From assembly GCA_021413845.1 (NCBI GenBank), contig JAIOPP010000094.1, positions 1-64,000 on the forward strand: DNA of 64,000 nucleotides, given 5' to 3'. Numbering within the stretch: position 1 is the first letter of the stretch; every line of letters begins with the position of its first letter. The DNA is from Planctomycetia bacterium (lineage in GTDB: Bacteria; Planctomycetota; Planctomycetia; Pirellulales; PNKZ01). Positions 27,597-36,444 of the stretch are shown here, one piece after another. Below the pieces are notes generated by a model. That model saw nothing but the letters and a program-made list of their open reading frames with translations. It ran no database searches and had not been told where the DNA came from. A program made the translations under genes and the position numbers.

Positions 27597-27913
27597 GACG
27601 TCGTTCTTCGGACAAGTGAGGAAGGAGGCGTGGTCGGTTCGTTCCGTTTTCGGCCGCCGTTATTGTAGGGAGCGCGACAACGGAATCCGTGAGGATTGCG
27701 TGCAATTTCTTGCGGAGTCGTCGAAAGTGCGGCAAGAATTGCGATGAATCTAGGATAAGTCGCATCCCCTCCTCGACGACGGATGCTAGAATAGCGACGG
27801 CATCCGAGGTCGCCGCTCCTTGCGGTATGAAAGCCGGATTGCTCGCTCGGCGATCGATTCGCCGACTCTCTTGATCCGAACGACGAAGTTCGGCCCCCTG
27901 TATTAATGCTTAA
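27597..27913. other. Divergent intergenic region, 317 bp
   Basis: It lies between the SRAP gene and the Lys/Ala-rich gene. A TAGAAT near 27786 could be a -10 element for the latter but lacks a -35 partner. No small gene seen. Confidence 0.35.
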
Positions 27914-28555
27914 ATGGATCCGATGAGTAAGCTTCTTTCCGTAGCGCTGTTAAAAGCCGGCGATCAGTTCGAGTTCGTTTCGTTTCGGTCCGAAAGTTCG
28001 CCCCTTTCCGGCACGAAAGATCATCACGAGACGCTGGTCGTCGCGAATATGCCGCAGGTGAATAAGGCGGCGAATTCGTGCTTTTTCCGTTACAAGTCCC
28101 AGACCAATCCCGAAGACGGCAATCGAAGCTGGAACGGGACCGCGGATATTGAAGTACGCTTGCTCACGGATCGTCCGTTGAGCATTCCAGCCGCGATGCC
28201 GACTCCCGCATCACCGGCTGCAGCAGCCGTTTCGACCACGAGCGCGACTCCCGCCGTGAAGCGGAACGAAACGAAGTCGAGCAGCGAACTTCCGACGATC
28301 GAGAAGTCTGCGGAGCCCGCGGTTGTGGTGGATTCGACAGAGGATTCTCCAGCGGAGCAGCCCACAAACGAACTGGCGGAAAGCAACGGTAAGTCGGTCA
28401 AAAAGAAAACGGCCGCGAAGAAGACTGCCGTCGGGAAGAAGAGTGCGACGAGCGCTATCGTGAAAAAGAAGAGCGCTAAGAGCTTGCCGAAAAGCGCTCC
28501 GTCCGAGAAATCGGCAAAGAAGCCCGTGAAACGGCCGAGCAAGAAGAAAGTTTGA
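27914..28555 (+). CDS. Hypothetical protein with histone H1-like Lys/Ala tail
   Basis: A 213-residue protein. Residues 1-95 are globular (MSKLLSVALLKAGDQFEFVS, 'ADIEVRLLTDRPLS'). About 96-160 is an Ala/Ser/Pro linker, and about 160-213 is a lysine-rich tail made of KKKTAAKK and KKSAKS-like repeats ending KRPSKKKV. Such tails bind DNA or RNA non-specifically in bacterial H1-like proteins, so nucleoid or RNA binding is inferred. The N-terminal domain matches nothing I know. Two ATGs (27914 and 27923) are possible; neither has a good ribosome site. Confidence 0.65.
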   Translation: MDPMSKLLSVALLKAGDQFEFVSFRSESSPLSGTKDHHETLVVANMPQVNKAANSCFFRYKSQTNPEDGNRSWNGTADIEVRLLTDRPLSIPAAMPTPASPAAAAVSTTSATPAVKRNETKSSSELPTIEKSAEPAVVVDSTEDSPAEQPTNELAESNGKSVKKKTAAKKTAVGKKSATSAIVKKKSAKSLPKSAPSEKSAKKPVKRPSKKKV

Positions 28556-28838
28556 TTGCGATCGTGCCAGGCTCGATGGATTAACGATCTTCCATCGCTG
28601 AACCATCTTCCAGCGTCGAACGATCGTCTTGCTCGCGATGACCTTCCGTTCGCTCGGAATAGCCGCTGCAGCGAACTATGGGCTGCGGCGGATACTTTGG
28701 AAATCGCCGATCGCTCTGCGATAGCCGGCAAAGGATGAATCGCGAGCCCTTCGCCGAGACGACTTCCTTAAGCTGGGCGCATGCGTAGCAAAGCGACTGG
28801 ATGCTCAAAGATATTCTTTCGAGGTGGTTCCGCGGCGG

Positions 28839-29687
28839 CTACTCGGCGATGCTTTCAATCCGCTCGATTTCTTCCGGCGATAAGCGAAAGTTCAACGCGT
28901 CGAGATCCGCCTGCATGTGCGCTGCGTTGGTCGTACCGGTCAACGGAACCATGTCGACGTCCAACGCGAAACGAAACACGATTTGGGCGACCGTGCGGCC
29001 GTGTCGTTGCGCGAGATGCAAAAGCTCGGGATGTGCGAGCGCTTCGCGATTGGCCGTCAGCAGCGAGAACCCTTGGTAGACGATCTCGTTCGCTCGACAA
29101 AACTTCCGTATGTCGCGGTCCCAACCTTGCACGGCGAAGCAACGGTTTTGCACGAAGCTCGGCCGTACCTTCGCCTTCTCGCAAAGCAACTTGAGCTGAG
29201 CCGCAGAGACGTTGCTGATTCCCAGTAGGCCTGCGCGACCATCGGCATGCAGTGCTTCCATCGCCCGCCACGCTTCCCAGTCGGGAGCGGCAAGCCCGAC
29301 GCGCTTGCTGGGACCATGCAGCACGTAGGAGTCGATCTTCTCTAAGCCGAGATGCTTCAATGAACTCTCGAACGACTGCGCGACCTGTGCGACAACCGAG
29401 GCGGCGGGATCGTACGGCAGACGATGATCTTGGCCGGCTTGGAAAGTGAACTTCGTTTGCAGAAATAAATCGTCACGCGTGATCAATCCGGCGGCGATCG
29501 CCTCCGCAATCGCTTCGCCGACCGCCGCTTCGTGGTAATGTTTCCTTTGATTCGCCGTGTCGATCCCTCGAAAGCCTTGTTGCAAGGCGAGCGCGACGAG
29601 ACGTTTCGTCTCCGCTTCCTTCCACGCCGTGCCGTAAAGGAATCGTGGAACCGTTCTGCCTTGGATTTCGAGAGTTCGACTCGTCAT
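28839..29687 (-). CDS. Aldo/keto reductase
   Basis: A 282-residue NADPH-dependent oxidoreductase of the aldo/keto reductase TIM-barrel family. The catalytic tetrad is Asp43 (GIDTANQ), Tyr51 (KHYHEAAVG), Lys79 (LQTKF) and His124 (YVLHGPS). 'VPLTGTTNAAHMQADLDAL' near the end is the cofactor-binding segment. The start is ATG 29687; a longer frame upstream reads into the A+T-rich intergenic region. The natural substrate is unknown. Stand-alone gene, with a 283-bp non-coding stretch downstream. Confidence 0.9.
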   Translation of the reverse strand: MTSRTLEIQGRTVPRFLYGTAWKEAETKRLVALALQQGFRGIDTANQRKHYHEAAVGEAIAEAIAAGLITRDDLFLQTKFTFQAGQDHRLPYDPAASVVAQVAQSFESSLKHLGLEKIDSYVLHGPSKRVGLAAPDWEAWRAMEALHADGRAGLLGISNVSAAQLKLLCEKAKVRPSFVQNRCFAVQGWDRDIRKFCRANEIVYQGFSLLTANREALAHPELLHLAQRHGRTVAQIVFRFALDVDMVPLTGTTNAAHMQADLDALNFRLSPEEIERIESIAE

Positions 29688-29802
29688 CGGAACCACGATG
29701 TTTCGTTTCGCTGCGAGGTTTTGCTGCGAAGCAGCGAAGCGCATAAAAAACCCGAAGTAGTTGACGATCAACTACTTCGGCTCCGGCAAACGTCGAAAAA
29801 AG

Positions 29803-29876
29803 TACACCCGACAGGGTTCGAACCTGTAACCTTCGCCTTCGGAGGGCGACGCGCTATCCAATTGTGCCACGGGTGC
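29803..29876 (-). tRNA. tRNA-Arg (CCG)
   Basis: Minus-strand cloverleaf of 73 bases plus discriminator A. Acceptor stem GCACCCG pairs with CGGGTGT (a G-U pair at position 1-72). Anticodon stem TCGCC/GGCGA encloses loop CTCCGAA, giving anticodon CCG (arginine, CGG codons). The T-arm contains GTTCGAACC. No CCA is encoded; a T6 run follows directly, which may act in termination. Confidence 0.95.
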
Positions 29877-30043
29877 GGAAGAGCCTCGTTGCTCGCCGAC
29901 AAACGATCGTCGACGGTCAAGCGGCCTGGATGGCTCGCTATTCTACAAGATTTCCCCTCGTTTGCCATGGACCGAAGCGGGAAGATCAGGTGACATAAAA
30001 GGGATCGAAACCCAGGACAATGAGATCGTTCAGGAGAAGCGGG

Positions 30044-30631
30044 ATGTTGCGTTATCTGCTCTGTCTTTCGTTCGGCCTCATATCGTCGTTCGTCGCTGCC
30101 GAAGAACTGGGCGCGATTGCCGAGTCGAAGCTGGTCGATATCGACGGGCAGAGCCACGATTCGGCCGAGTGGAAAAACCGTAAGGCGACCGTACTGATTT
30201 TTCTCGGCACCGATTGCCCGGTCTCAAACGGCTATGCTCCCGAAATCCAGCGGATCTACGAGAGCGGTAAGAGCAGCGGCGTTGCGGTGCTCGGTGTTTA
30301 TTCCGATCCCAGCGTTACGCTCGAAGATGCCCGAACGCACGGCAAGGAATACGGCTTCACCTTCCCACGCGTCCTCGACGGCGATCAGCGACTGGCGAAG
30401 CAAGCCGATGTGAAACGCATTCCAACGGCGATCGTGCTCGATCCTTCAAGCAAAATCGTTTATCGAGGTCGGATCGACGATCGTTGGTCGCCCGAAGGGA
30501 AGCGGCGCGACGTGCCCCGAACGCGCGAGCTGCGCGCCGCGATCGAAGCCGTGGTCGCGGGCCGAGAGCCGGCCGTGCGCGAAGCACCGACGTTCGGTTG
30601 CCCTCTCCCTACGACCCGGCTCGGAAAATAA
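30044..30631 (+). CDS. Exported thioredoxin-fold redoxin (AhpC/TSA-like)
   Basis: A 195-residue exported protein. ATG 30044 has AGGAG seven bases upstream and begins signal peptide MLRYLLCLSFGLISSFVAA; an ATG eight codons earlier is less likely. The thioredoxin-fold core shows 'ATVLIFLGTDCPVSNGYAPE' with a single Cys58 (no CxxC), 'VLGVYSDPSVT', and the cis-proline strand 'VKRIPTAIVLDPSSKIVYRG'. Members of this family are frequent in planctomycetes, often fused to or beside cytochromes. With one active cysteine it is more like a peroxiredoxin-type than a disulfide oxidoreductase. The far C-terminus (REAPTFGCPLPTT) carries a second Cys that is typical of the group. Confidence 0.82.
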   Translation: MLRYLLCLSFGLISSFVAAEELGAIAESKLVDIDGQSHDSAEWKNRKATVLIFLGTDCPVSNGYAPEIQRIYESGKSSGVAVLGVYSDPSVTLEDARTHGKEYGFTFPRVLDGDQRLAKQADVKRIPTAIVLDPSSKIVYRGRIDDRWSPEGKRRDVPRTRELRAAIEAVVAGREPAVREAPTFGCPLPTTRLGK

Positions 30632-30778
30632 AGTGCGGCCAGATCGCTTCTTCAAAGCGATGAAACGACGCCGGCCTCGGGCATCCTTGCCTTCGGCCGG
30701 TCGTGCTGCACGAACGTGCTTCGGTGTCGCATCCTGCGCAGCGAAGTCGTTCGTATCGTAATCGGATCGGTATGCGAA

Positions 30779-31069
30779 TCAGGGGCCGATGCCGCGCGGG
30801 TTGGCCGACAAGAAATCGCGCGGTGCGCGAACCGTGTAGTAAGGGTAAGCGACCGCGGCGCCTCCCGGCCCTCCTGCGCCCATGCCCCCCGCACCACCTC
30901 CACCGCCGCCGCCGCCGTTTCGGTTGCAGAGGCCTTGTCGGCAGGCGTCGGAGCCGTGGTTCGAAAACAGGCCGCTCCGGCCTCCGTTGCATTGTTGGCA
31001 ATCATTGGCGCAGCCACTGCCGGCGATCATCATGACGAGCGCGAAGCTCGCGATCAGAAATCGGTTCAT
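30779..31069 (-). CDS. Small exported Cys/Gly-rich protein (possible lipoprotein)
   Basis: 96 residues. Signal peptide MNRFLIASFALVMMIAGSGC: the Cys at residue 20 could be lipidated, although the preceding GSG is a poor lipobox. The mature part has CxxxCxxC (C20, C24, C27) and two more cysteines near 43 and 48, then a run of glycines and a GAGG/GPGG stretch. No family recognised. Purine-rich GGGGGAAG upstream of ATG 31069 could be the ribosome site. Convergent with the redoxin gene. Surface or cell-wall location is inferred. Confidence 0.55.
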   Translation of the reverse strand: MNRFLIASFALVMMIAGSGCANDCQQCNGGRSGLFSNHGSDACRQGLCNRNGGGGGGGGAGGMGAGGPGGAAVAYPYYTVRAPRDFLSANPRGIGP

Positions 31070-31439
31070 CGTTCTCTTCCCCCTGGTGCGTTCGGCGAAG
31101 CTCTGGCGCTTGACGAACGAAATTGGATTTGGACGGAATGTCGAAGCTGGATCGCGAAAGCGGAAGAACTCCGACGTGTGAGGGCACGCGGGTACTTGAA
31201 CTTTGCGTTCGTGCGACCGTCTCCGAGCGGCACAGGCGTGGTCGCGGGAACCAAGACCTGTTCCTAATGGCTTATCGTCCCGTACAAACGGGAGAATTCA
31301 GAAAATCGGTACTTTCGGTATTACCGCGGAGTCGCGCATTTTCGGCGAAAGCGAATCCGGGGCCCCTAGTAAGCTCCGAGTTGTATCACGCTACAATCTG
31401 GTCGGCGTTAAAGTCTGCCTATCTTTCGGAGTCGCTCGG
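31070..31439. other. Divergent intergenic region, 370 bp
   Basis: It lies between the small exported protein and the GH88/105 gene. The plus-strand frame of the hydrolase stays open through part of it (from 31203), but the sequence there does not read as protein. No other element seen. Confidence 0.4.
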
Positions 31440-33140
31440 ATGAAGCCGTATTTGCGAGGTTTCGTGTGCATTGTGATGCAACTTGGTGCGGCCGCGGCGA
31501 CCGTGGCAGGCGCGGAGCCCAACGCTACGACGGACTCCGTGAAACCGACCGCGATCGGCGTAACGAGAGAAGGGAACCCGATCGAAGCTTATATCGCCGA
31601 GCCGAACGGCTACGAGAGTAAGAAGATTCGCGTTTTGCTTGTCTCGGGTCTGACCGGCAGGAACGCGTCGGGGTTGCTGCCGAAGGCCGGCGTCGACGGC
31701 GAGCTTTCGATCTCGACCGTATCGCTCGATCGCAACGCCGCGAGCGATGCGAAGCCCGGCACGCATCAGTTTCCTCCGAGCGGCGACTTCTATCAAAGCC
31801 CGACTCAAGTCGAAGCTCAGTATTTGTGGCGTTGGATCGGTATGCATGCGCCGGATTTGGTTGTCGAGGTGGTGACCGGCGATGCGGAAGAGTTCCACTT
31901 GCCCGCTTCGAGCTTCCCGCGATTAAAAACGCTTTCGACCCACTTGCCCAATCTGCAAGTGCGCCCCTTTTCGGACGAACCTCTGACATGCCTGAATGAA
32001 ACCTCGCCTTGTGCCGTGGGGATCGTTCCGGCGATGCGAGTCGTCGCGAAAACGGATGCTTATTGGAATACGTTGAAGCGAGCGCTGACGGAAAGTAAGT
32101 TGCCCCCATCTTCGGCGCGCATCGAAATCCAAAAGCGACTCGCTCGCACGCCCGAGCAAGTCGCTGCGCAATTGCTCGAGGTTTACGGGAAGCAACTGAG
32201 CTCGGTGCAATATATTCCGGCGCTCGCGCTCGTCGGCCGGTTGCGACATGAGCTGAGCAGAGAACAAAAGGACGCTCCTGTATCGCCGATCGTCTTAGCC
32301 GCCGTCGAACCGTATCTGTCCAGCGCGAAGCCCACGCTCGCTCCGAAAGCCGGAGGGTCGGGCACGGCGGGCAACTTGCTGTTCGGAGAGCTTGCTGCGA
32401 TCATCGGCGAGAAGCGTTACGTCGAGTTGGTGAAAGCGGCGGCCGATCAAGCATTCGACTCCGACGACAAGCCGCGCGAAGCGATGCCGGCCCATAGCGA
32501 AATGAGCGACGCGGTGTTCATGGGTTGCCCGATCTTGGCGCAGGCGGGGAAGCTGACCGGCGACGACAGATACTTCGACGCTTGCCTCCGCAATTTGCGA
32601 TTCATGCAGAAGCTTTGCCTCCGCAAAGACGGTCTCTATCGACATTCGCCGCTTGATGAATCGGCATGGGGACGCGGCAACGGCTTCCCTGCGCTTGGGC
32701 TTGCGTGGTCGCTTGCGGAGATCCCGGAGTCGTACGCCGGACGAGCCGAAATGCTCGACGCCTTTCGCAATCACATGGACGCAGTGCTGCCGCACCAAGA
32801 CGCGAGCGGTTGCTGGCATCAAGTGATCGACCATCCGGAAAGCTACCGCGAGTTCACTTGTACCGCGATGACGACGTTTGCGCTGGCGCGCGGCGTCCGA
32901 CTCGGTTGGCTGAAGTCGGAAAAGTACGACGCTGCGATCAAGCGAGGTTGGGATGCTTTGCGAGCTCGCATCGGAACCGATGGAGGACTGGTCGACGTTT
33001 GCACCGGCACCGGCAAGATGAAAAGCCTGCGCGACTATTATGACCGGACCGCGATTCTCGGCCGGGACGATCGCGGCGGAGCGATGGCTTTGATGGTGAC
33101 GACCGAGATGGAGCTCTATCTGAGAGCGCTCGGTCGCTGA
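31440..33140 (+). CDS. Glycoside hydrolase family 88/105 protein
   Basis: A 566-residue exported protein; ATG 31440 has CGGAG eight bases upstream and starts signal peptide MKPYLRGFVCIVMQLGAAAA. Residues about 35-240 form a separate N-terminal domain. The C-terminal 340 residues are an alpha/alpha-barrel of the unsaturated glucuronyl/rhamnogalacturonyl hydrolase type: 'SDAVFMGCPILAQAGKLTGD', 'LYRHSPLDESAWGRGNGF', 'LDAFRNHMDAVLPHQDASGC' and 'REFTCTAMTTFALARGV'. These enzymes release unsaturated uronic acids from products of pectin or glycosaminoglycan lyases. The protein is longer than usual because of the N-terminal domain. It is not beside other polysaccharide genes. Confidence 0.82.
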   Translation: MKPYLRGFVCIVMQLGAAAATVAGAEPNATTDSVKPTAIGVTREGNPIEAYIAEPNGYESKKIRVLLVSGLTGRNASGLLPKAGVDGELSISTVSLDRNAASDAKPGTHQFPPSGDFYQSPTQVEAQYLWRWIGMHAPDLVVEVVTGDAEEFHLPASSFPRLKTLSTHLPNLQVRPFSDEPLTCLNETSPCAVGIVPAMRVVAKTDAYWNTLKRALTESKLPPSSARIEIQKRLARTPEQVAAQLLEVYGKQLSSVQYIPALALVGRLRHELSREQKDAPVSPIVLAAVEPYLSSAKPTLAPKAGGSGTAGNLLFGELAAIIGEKRYVELVKAAADQAFDSDDKPREAMPAHSEMSDAVFMGCPILAQAGKLTGDDRYFDACLRNLRFMQKLCLRKDGLYRHSPLDESAWGRGNGFPALGLAWSLAEIPESYAGRAEMLDAFRNHMDAVLPHQDASGCWHQVIDHPESYREFTCTAMTTFALARGVRLGWLKSEKYDAAIKRGWDALRARIGTDGGLVDVCTGTGKMKSLRDYYDRTAILGRDDRGGAMALMVTTEMELYLRALGR

Positions 33141-33262
33141 TTTCGGCTCGTTTCGCGAAACCCGGCGGGCTCGCTCATTTCTAGTTCGCAGCTAGAATGG
33201 CGTTACCGATCCACGAATTCGTCGCTCGCTTAAATCGTTTATTCGTTTGAAGAAACTGCGCT

Positions 33263-34057
33263 ATGCCCTCGTCCGCCGCTCGCCTTTCGAACTTGCAACT
33301 TGCTTTAGATCCGTTGCGACGGCAACTTTTCGCGCACCCGATTTACCAAGCAGTCGATTCGCTCCCTCGCTTGCACGCGTTCATGGAGCAGCACATCTTC
33401 GCGGTTTGGGACTTCATGTCGCTCTTGAAGGCCTTGCAACGCAAGCTCACGTGCATCGATGTCCCTTGGCTTCCGAGCGACCACGGCAAGGCGAGCCGGT
33501 TGATTAACGAAATCGTGCTCGGCGAAGAAAGCGATGCCGATGGGCTCGGCGGCTATTCCAGCCACTTCGAGCTCTACACGGCAGCGATGACTGAGACCGG
33601 TGCCGATGTCGGCCCTATCCGCCGCTTCATCGCGTTGCTGCGGCAAGGAGTCGCGCCGCGCATGGCCCTGGTAGAAGCGAACGTGCCCGACACTGCCAGG
33701 CAATTCACCACGGCGACGTTGGACGTAGCGGAGCAGGGTTCGCTTTGTGCAGTAGCCGCGGCGTTTACGCTCGGACGAGAAGATTTGGTCCCCGAGATGT
33801 TTCGGCGGATCGTCTCCGGCTTGGCTGCTACGCCGTCGTCCGGTTTGACGCGCTTCAGCTACTACCTCGATCGGCACATCGAAGTCGATGAAGGAACGCA
33901 CGGTCCGATGGCGTTGGAAATGCTCGCAATGCTCTGCGGCGATGACGACGCCAAGTGGCGCGAGGCTCAAGCGACGGCCGCCGATGCCATTCGCTCGCGA
34001 ATCGTACTCTGGGACGGCGTGCTCGCTGCCGTACGCTCGCGCAGCCCCGTCGCTTAA
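33263..34057 (+). CDS. DUF3050 haem-oxygenase-like protein
   Basis: A 264-residue all-helical protein of the DUF3050 family. Conserved parts are '[20 protein letters not shown]' with [19 protein letters not shown], '[14 protein letters not shown]', '[20 protein letters not shown]' and '[19 protein letters not shown]'. The conserved His and Glu residues in HIxxVWD, EIVLGEE and [11 protein letters not shown] suggest a di-metal or haem-oxygenase-like fold; the reaction is unknown. It is transcribed alone, and its stop codon overlaps that of floA tail to tail (shared TTAA). Confidence 0.85.
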   Translation: MPSSAARLSNLQLALDPLRRQLFAHPIYQAVDSLPRLHAFMEQHIFAVWDFMSLLKALQRKLTCIDVPWLPSDHGKASRLINEIVLGEESDADGLGGYSSHFELYTAAMTETGADVGPIRRFIALLRQGVAPRMALVEANVPDTARQFTTATLDVAEQGSLCAVAAAFTLGREDLVPEMFRRIVSGLAATPSSGLTRFSYYLDRHIEVDEGTHGPMALEMLAMLCGDDDAKWREAQATAADAIRSRIVLWDGVLAAVRSRSPVA

Positions 34058-35061
34058 GCGTTGGCCTGGAATCGCCCGGCTTCGAACGCCGCGGCCATCG
34101 CCGCCGGTACGGCAGCTTCCGCCTCGACGACTCGGGCCCGATTGCGTACCACGCCGGCCTTCATCTCTTGCTCTTTGGCGATCGCGTTGGCTCGGCGCTC
34201 TTCCGCTTTAGCGCGAGCGACGCGTGTGTCGGCCTCGGCTTGGTCGGCTTGCAGGCGAGCCCCGATGTTTTCGCCGACATCGATATCGGCGATGTCGATC
34301 GAAACGATCTCGAACGCCGTCTGCGCATCGAGCCCACGATGTAGCACTGCTTTGGAAATCAGGTTCGGATTCTCCATCACTTCCAAATGGCTTTCGGCCG
34401 AGCCGATCGAGGTGATGATCCCTTCGCCGACGCGGGCGATGATCGTTTCTTCCGTGGCGCCGCCGATGAGTTGCATGATGTTGGTCCGCACCGTCACGCG
34501 AGCGCGTACCTTCAATTCAACGCCGTTCTTCGCGATCGCCGAAAGGAATGTTTTGCCCGAACCTTGGCTGGGGCAATCGATTACCTTCGGGTTAACGCTC
34601 GTCTGCACGGCGTCGAGCACGTCGCGGCCGGCAAGATCGATCGCGGCCGCTCGATCGAAATCGAGATCGATACCCGCGCGATGCGCAGCGATGATGGCGC
34701 GGATCACGCCGAGGACATTACCGCCGGCGAGATAATGGGCTTCTAGGCGGCGAGTCGTGATGCCGGTCGTCGGGTCGTCTCCCACGGCGGCTTGCATTCC
34801 CATGATCTTCGCTTGCACGATGCCGCGCGCGTTTACTTGGCGCAACGTCATGCCGATCAGGCTGAAAATGCTGACCCGCGCGTTCGACATGTACGCTTGA
34901 AACCACAGGCTGCCGTAGCTCATCATCACCAGCAAAAACACGATGGCGAAAAAGCCGAGAATGGCGATGCCCGCCAGGGCGATGAAGTTCACGCCCGATT
35001 CTTCCACGACTTTAGGTCGCGCTTGAGCGAAGAGCATGAGCGAACAGAAGATGGAATGCAT
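34054..35061 (-). CDS. floA: Flotillin-like protein FloA (UPF0365)
   Basis: A 335-residue membrane scaffold protein. An N-terminal hairpin segment is at about 25-48 ([20 protein letters not shown]). An SPFH-like domain follows, with the FloA blocks 'AQVNARGI'-type '[20 protein letters not shown]', '[20 protein letters not shown]', '[20 protein letters not shown]' and '[20 protein letters not shown]'. The C-terminus is Ala/Glu/Arg-rich coiled coil ending [12 protein letters not shown]. In Bacillus and relatives FloA organises membrane microdomains; the same is expected here. ATG 35061 is chosen over an upstream frame. It lies 147 bp downstream of mnmA on the same strand. Confidence 0.92.
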   Translation of the reverse strand: MHSIFCSLMLFAQARPKVVEESGVNFIALAGIAILGFFAIVFLLVMMSYGSLWFQAYMSNARVSIFSLIGMTLRQVNARGIVQAKIMGMQAAVGDDPTTGITTRRLEAHYLAGGNVLGVIRAIIAAHRAGIDLDFDRAAAIDLAGRDVLDAVQTSVNPKVIDCPSQGSGKTFLSAIAKNGVELKVRARVTVRTNIMQLIGGATEETIIARVGEGIITSIGSAESHLEVMENPNLISKAVLHRGLDAQTAFEIVSIDIADIDVGENIGARLQADQAEADTRVARAKAEERRANAIAKEQEMKAGVVRNRARVVEAEAAVPAAMAAAFEAGRFQANA

Positions 35062-35208
35062 CGTTGTGCAACTCGCGTTGGGAAAGCTGGATCCGAAAGC
35101 GACGACGCTCCCGAAGTCTCGCGCGTGGCGAAATGGGTCCGAAGTCGTCCCCATAGAATAGCGGTTTGCCGCCGGAAAGCGAGCGCCTGCAAGATTAACG
35201 GGCGCGGC

Positions 35209-36351
35209 CTATTCGATCCATCCGCCGCCGAGAACCCGATCGCCGGCGTAACAAACCACGGCCTGACCGGGAGCGACTCCCGCGCGCGGCTCATGCATTT
35301 GAATCTGCATGCGGCCCTGGGGCAGGGGCGTAACCGTCGCCTGGGCCGGTTGATTCTTATAACGAATTTTCACTTGGCACTCGATCGGGCCCTGCGGCTC
35401 TTCGATCAGCCAATTCGCGGCCCGTGCCGTGAGCTCGGTCCGAAGCAGTTCTGCTTGCGTGCCGATGACGACGCGCTTCGTGTCGGCTTCGATGCGGACG
35501 ACGTAGCGCGGTTCGCCGAAAGCTAGGTTCAAGCCCTTGCGCTGGCCGATGGTAAAGTTTTCGATGCCGCCGTGTCGCCCGACGGAGCGGCCGTCGGTCG
35601 TGACGATCTCGCCCGATAGATCGAAGTCGTCGCCGAGCCGGCCGCGCACGAACGAAGCATAGTCGTTGTTCGGGACGAAGCAGATTTCCTGGCTGTCTTT
35701 CTTGTCGGCGACGCGCAGGCCGACTTCGCGGGCCATCTCGCGAATCTGATCTTTGTGGAACTCGCCTACAGGAAATAGAACCCGCTTCAGCACCTCGCGC
35801 TCGATGCCGAAGAGCACGTAGGTCTGATCCTTAGAGTCGTCGACGCCGCGCATGAGCGCCGGCGGAGCGTCGGGGCCGTCGAGATGCTGCAAGCGGGCAT
35901 AGTGCCCCGTCGCGACGAAGTCGGCTCCGACCCCGTCGGCATACTCGCAAAGCTTGCCGAACTTCAACCAGTTGTTGCACATGACGCACGGGTTGGGCGT
36001 CCGTCCCGACGTGTATTCTTCGACGAAATAATCTTGGATTCGTCCGAAGTCGTCGTGGAAGTCGAGAGCGTAGAACGGAATGTCGAGCCGATCGGCGACA
36101 CGTCGCGCGTCGGCTGCATCGCTCGCGCTACAGCAGCCCTGCTTATGACCGGGCGTCGACGGCAGGATATTGAACAGCGGCGCTCCGGCTTTCTTCGTCG
36201 TGCCGGCGTCCGAACCGATCGCACACTCCGTCGGCTCGGCCTCGCCGTGCCGCATGAAAAGCCCGATGACGTCGTGGCCGTCGCGGCGCAAGAGGTGCGC
36301 GGCGACACTGCTGTCGACCCCGCCCGACATCGCTAAAACGACCTTTGCCAT
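35209..36351 (-). CDS. mnmA: tRNA 2-thiouridine(34) synthase MnmA
   Basis: A 380-residue ATP-dependent tRNA thiolase that makes 2-thiouridine at position 34 of Lys, Glu and Gln tRNAs. PP-loop SGGVDSSVAA is at residues 9-18. The catalytic cysteine pair is in 'TPNPCVMCNNWLKFGKL' and 'SQEICFVPNNDY'. 'VDDSKDQTYVLFGI' and 'GRSVGRHGGIENFTIGQRKG' are further family blocks. An insertion near residues 38-70 (Ala/Pro/Lys-rich, before KQGCCSASDAADARRVAD) makes it slightly longer than the E. coli enzyme. The gene starts 93 bp after the large AsmA-like gene on the same strand. Confidence 0.95.
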   Translation of the reverse strand: MAKVVLAMSGGVDSSVAAHLLRRDGHDVIGLFMRHGEAEPTECAIGSDAGTTKKAGAPLFNILPSTPGHKQGCCSASDAADARRVADRLDIPFYALDFHDDFGRIQDYFVEEYTSGRTPNPCVMCNNWLKFGKLCEYADGVGADFVATGHYARLQHLDGPDAPPALMRGVDDSKDQTYVLFGIEREVLKRVLFPVGEFHKDQIREMAREVGLRVADKKDSQEICFVPNNDYASFVRGRLGDDFDLSGEIVTTDGRSVGRHGGIENFTIGQRKGLNLAFGEPRYVVRIEADTKRVVIGTQAELLRTELTARAANWLIEEPQGPIECQVKIRYKNQPAQATVTPLPQGRMQIQMHEPRAGVAPGQAVVCYAGDRVLGGGWIE

Positions 36352-36444
36352 GACGATTCCACTCGCTGCATTCCCGGAAAACTACCGTTGTAGTTTAGAC
36401 ATGCATGCGCCGAGCGGCAAGGCAACGTACGGTCGCATACGGCC

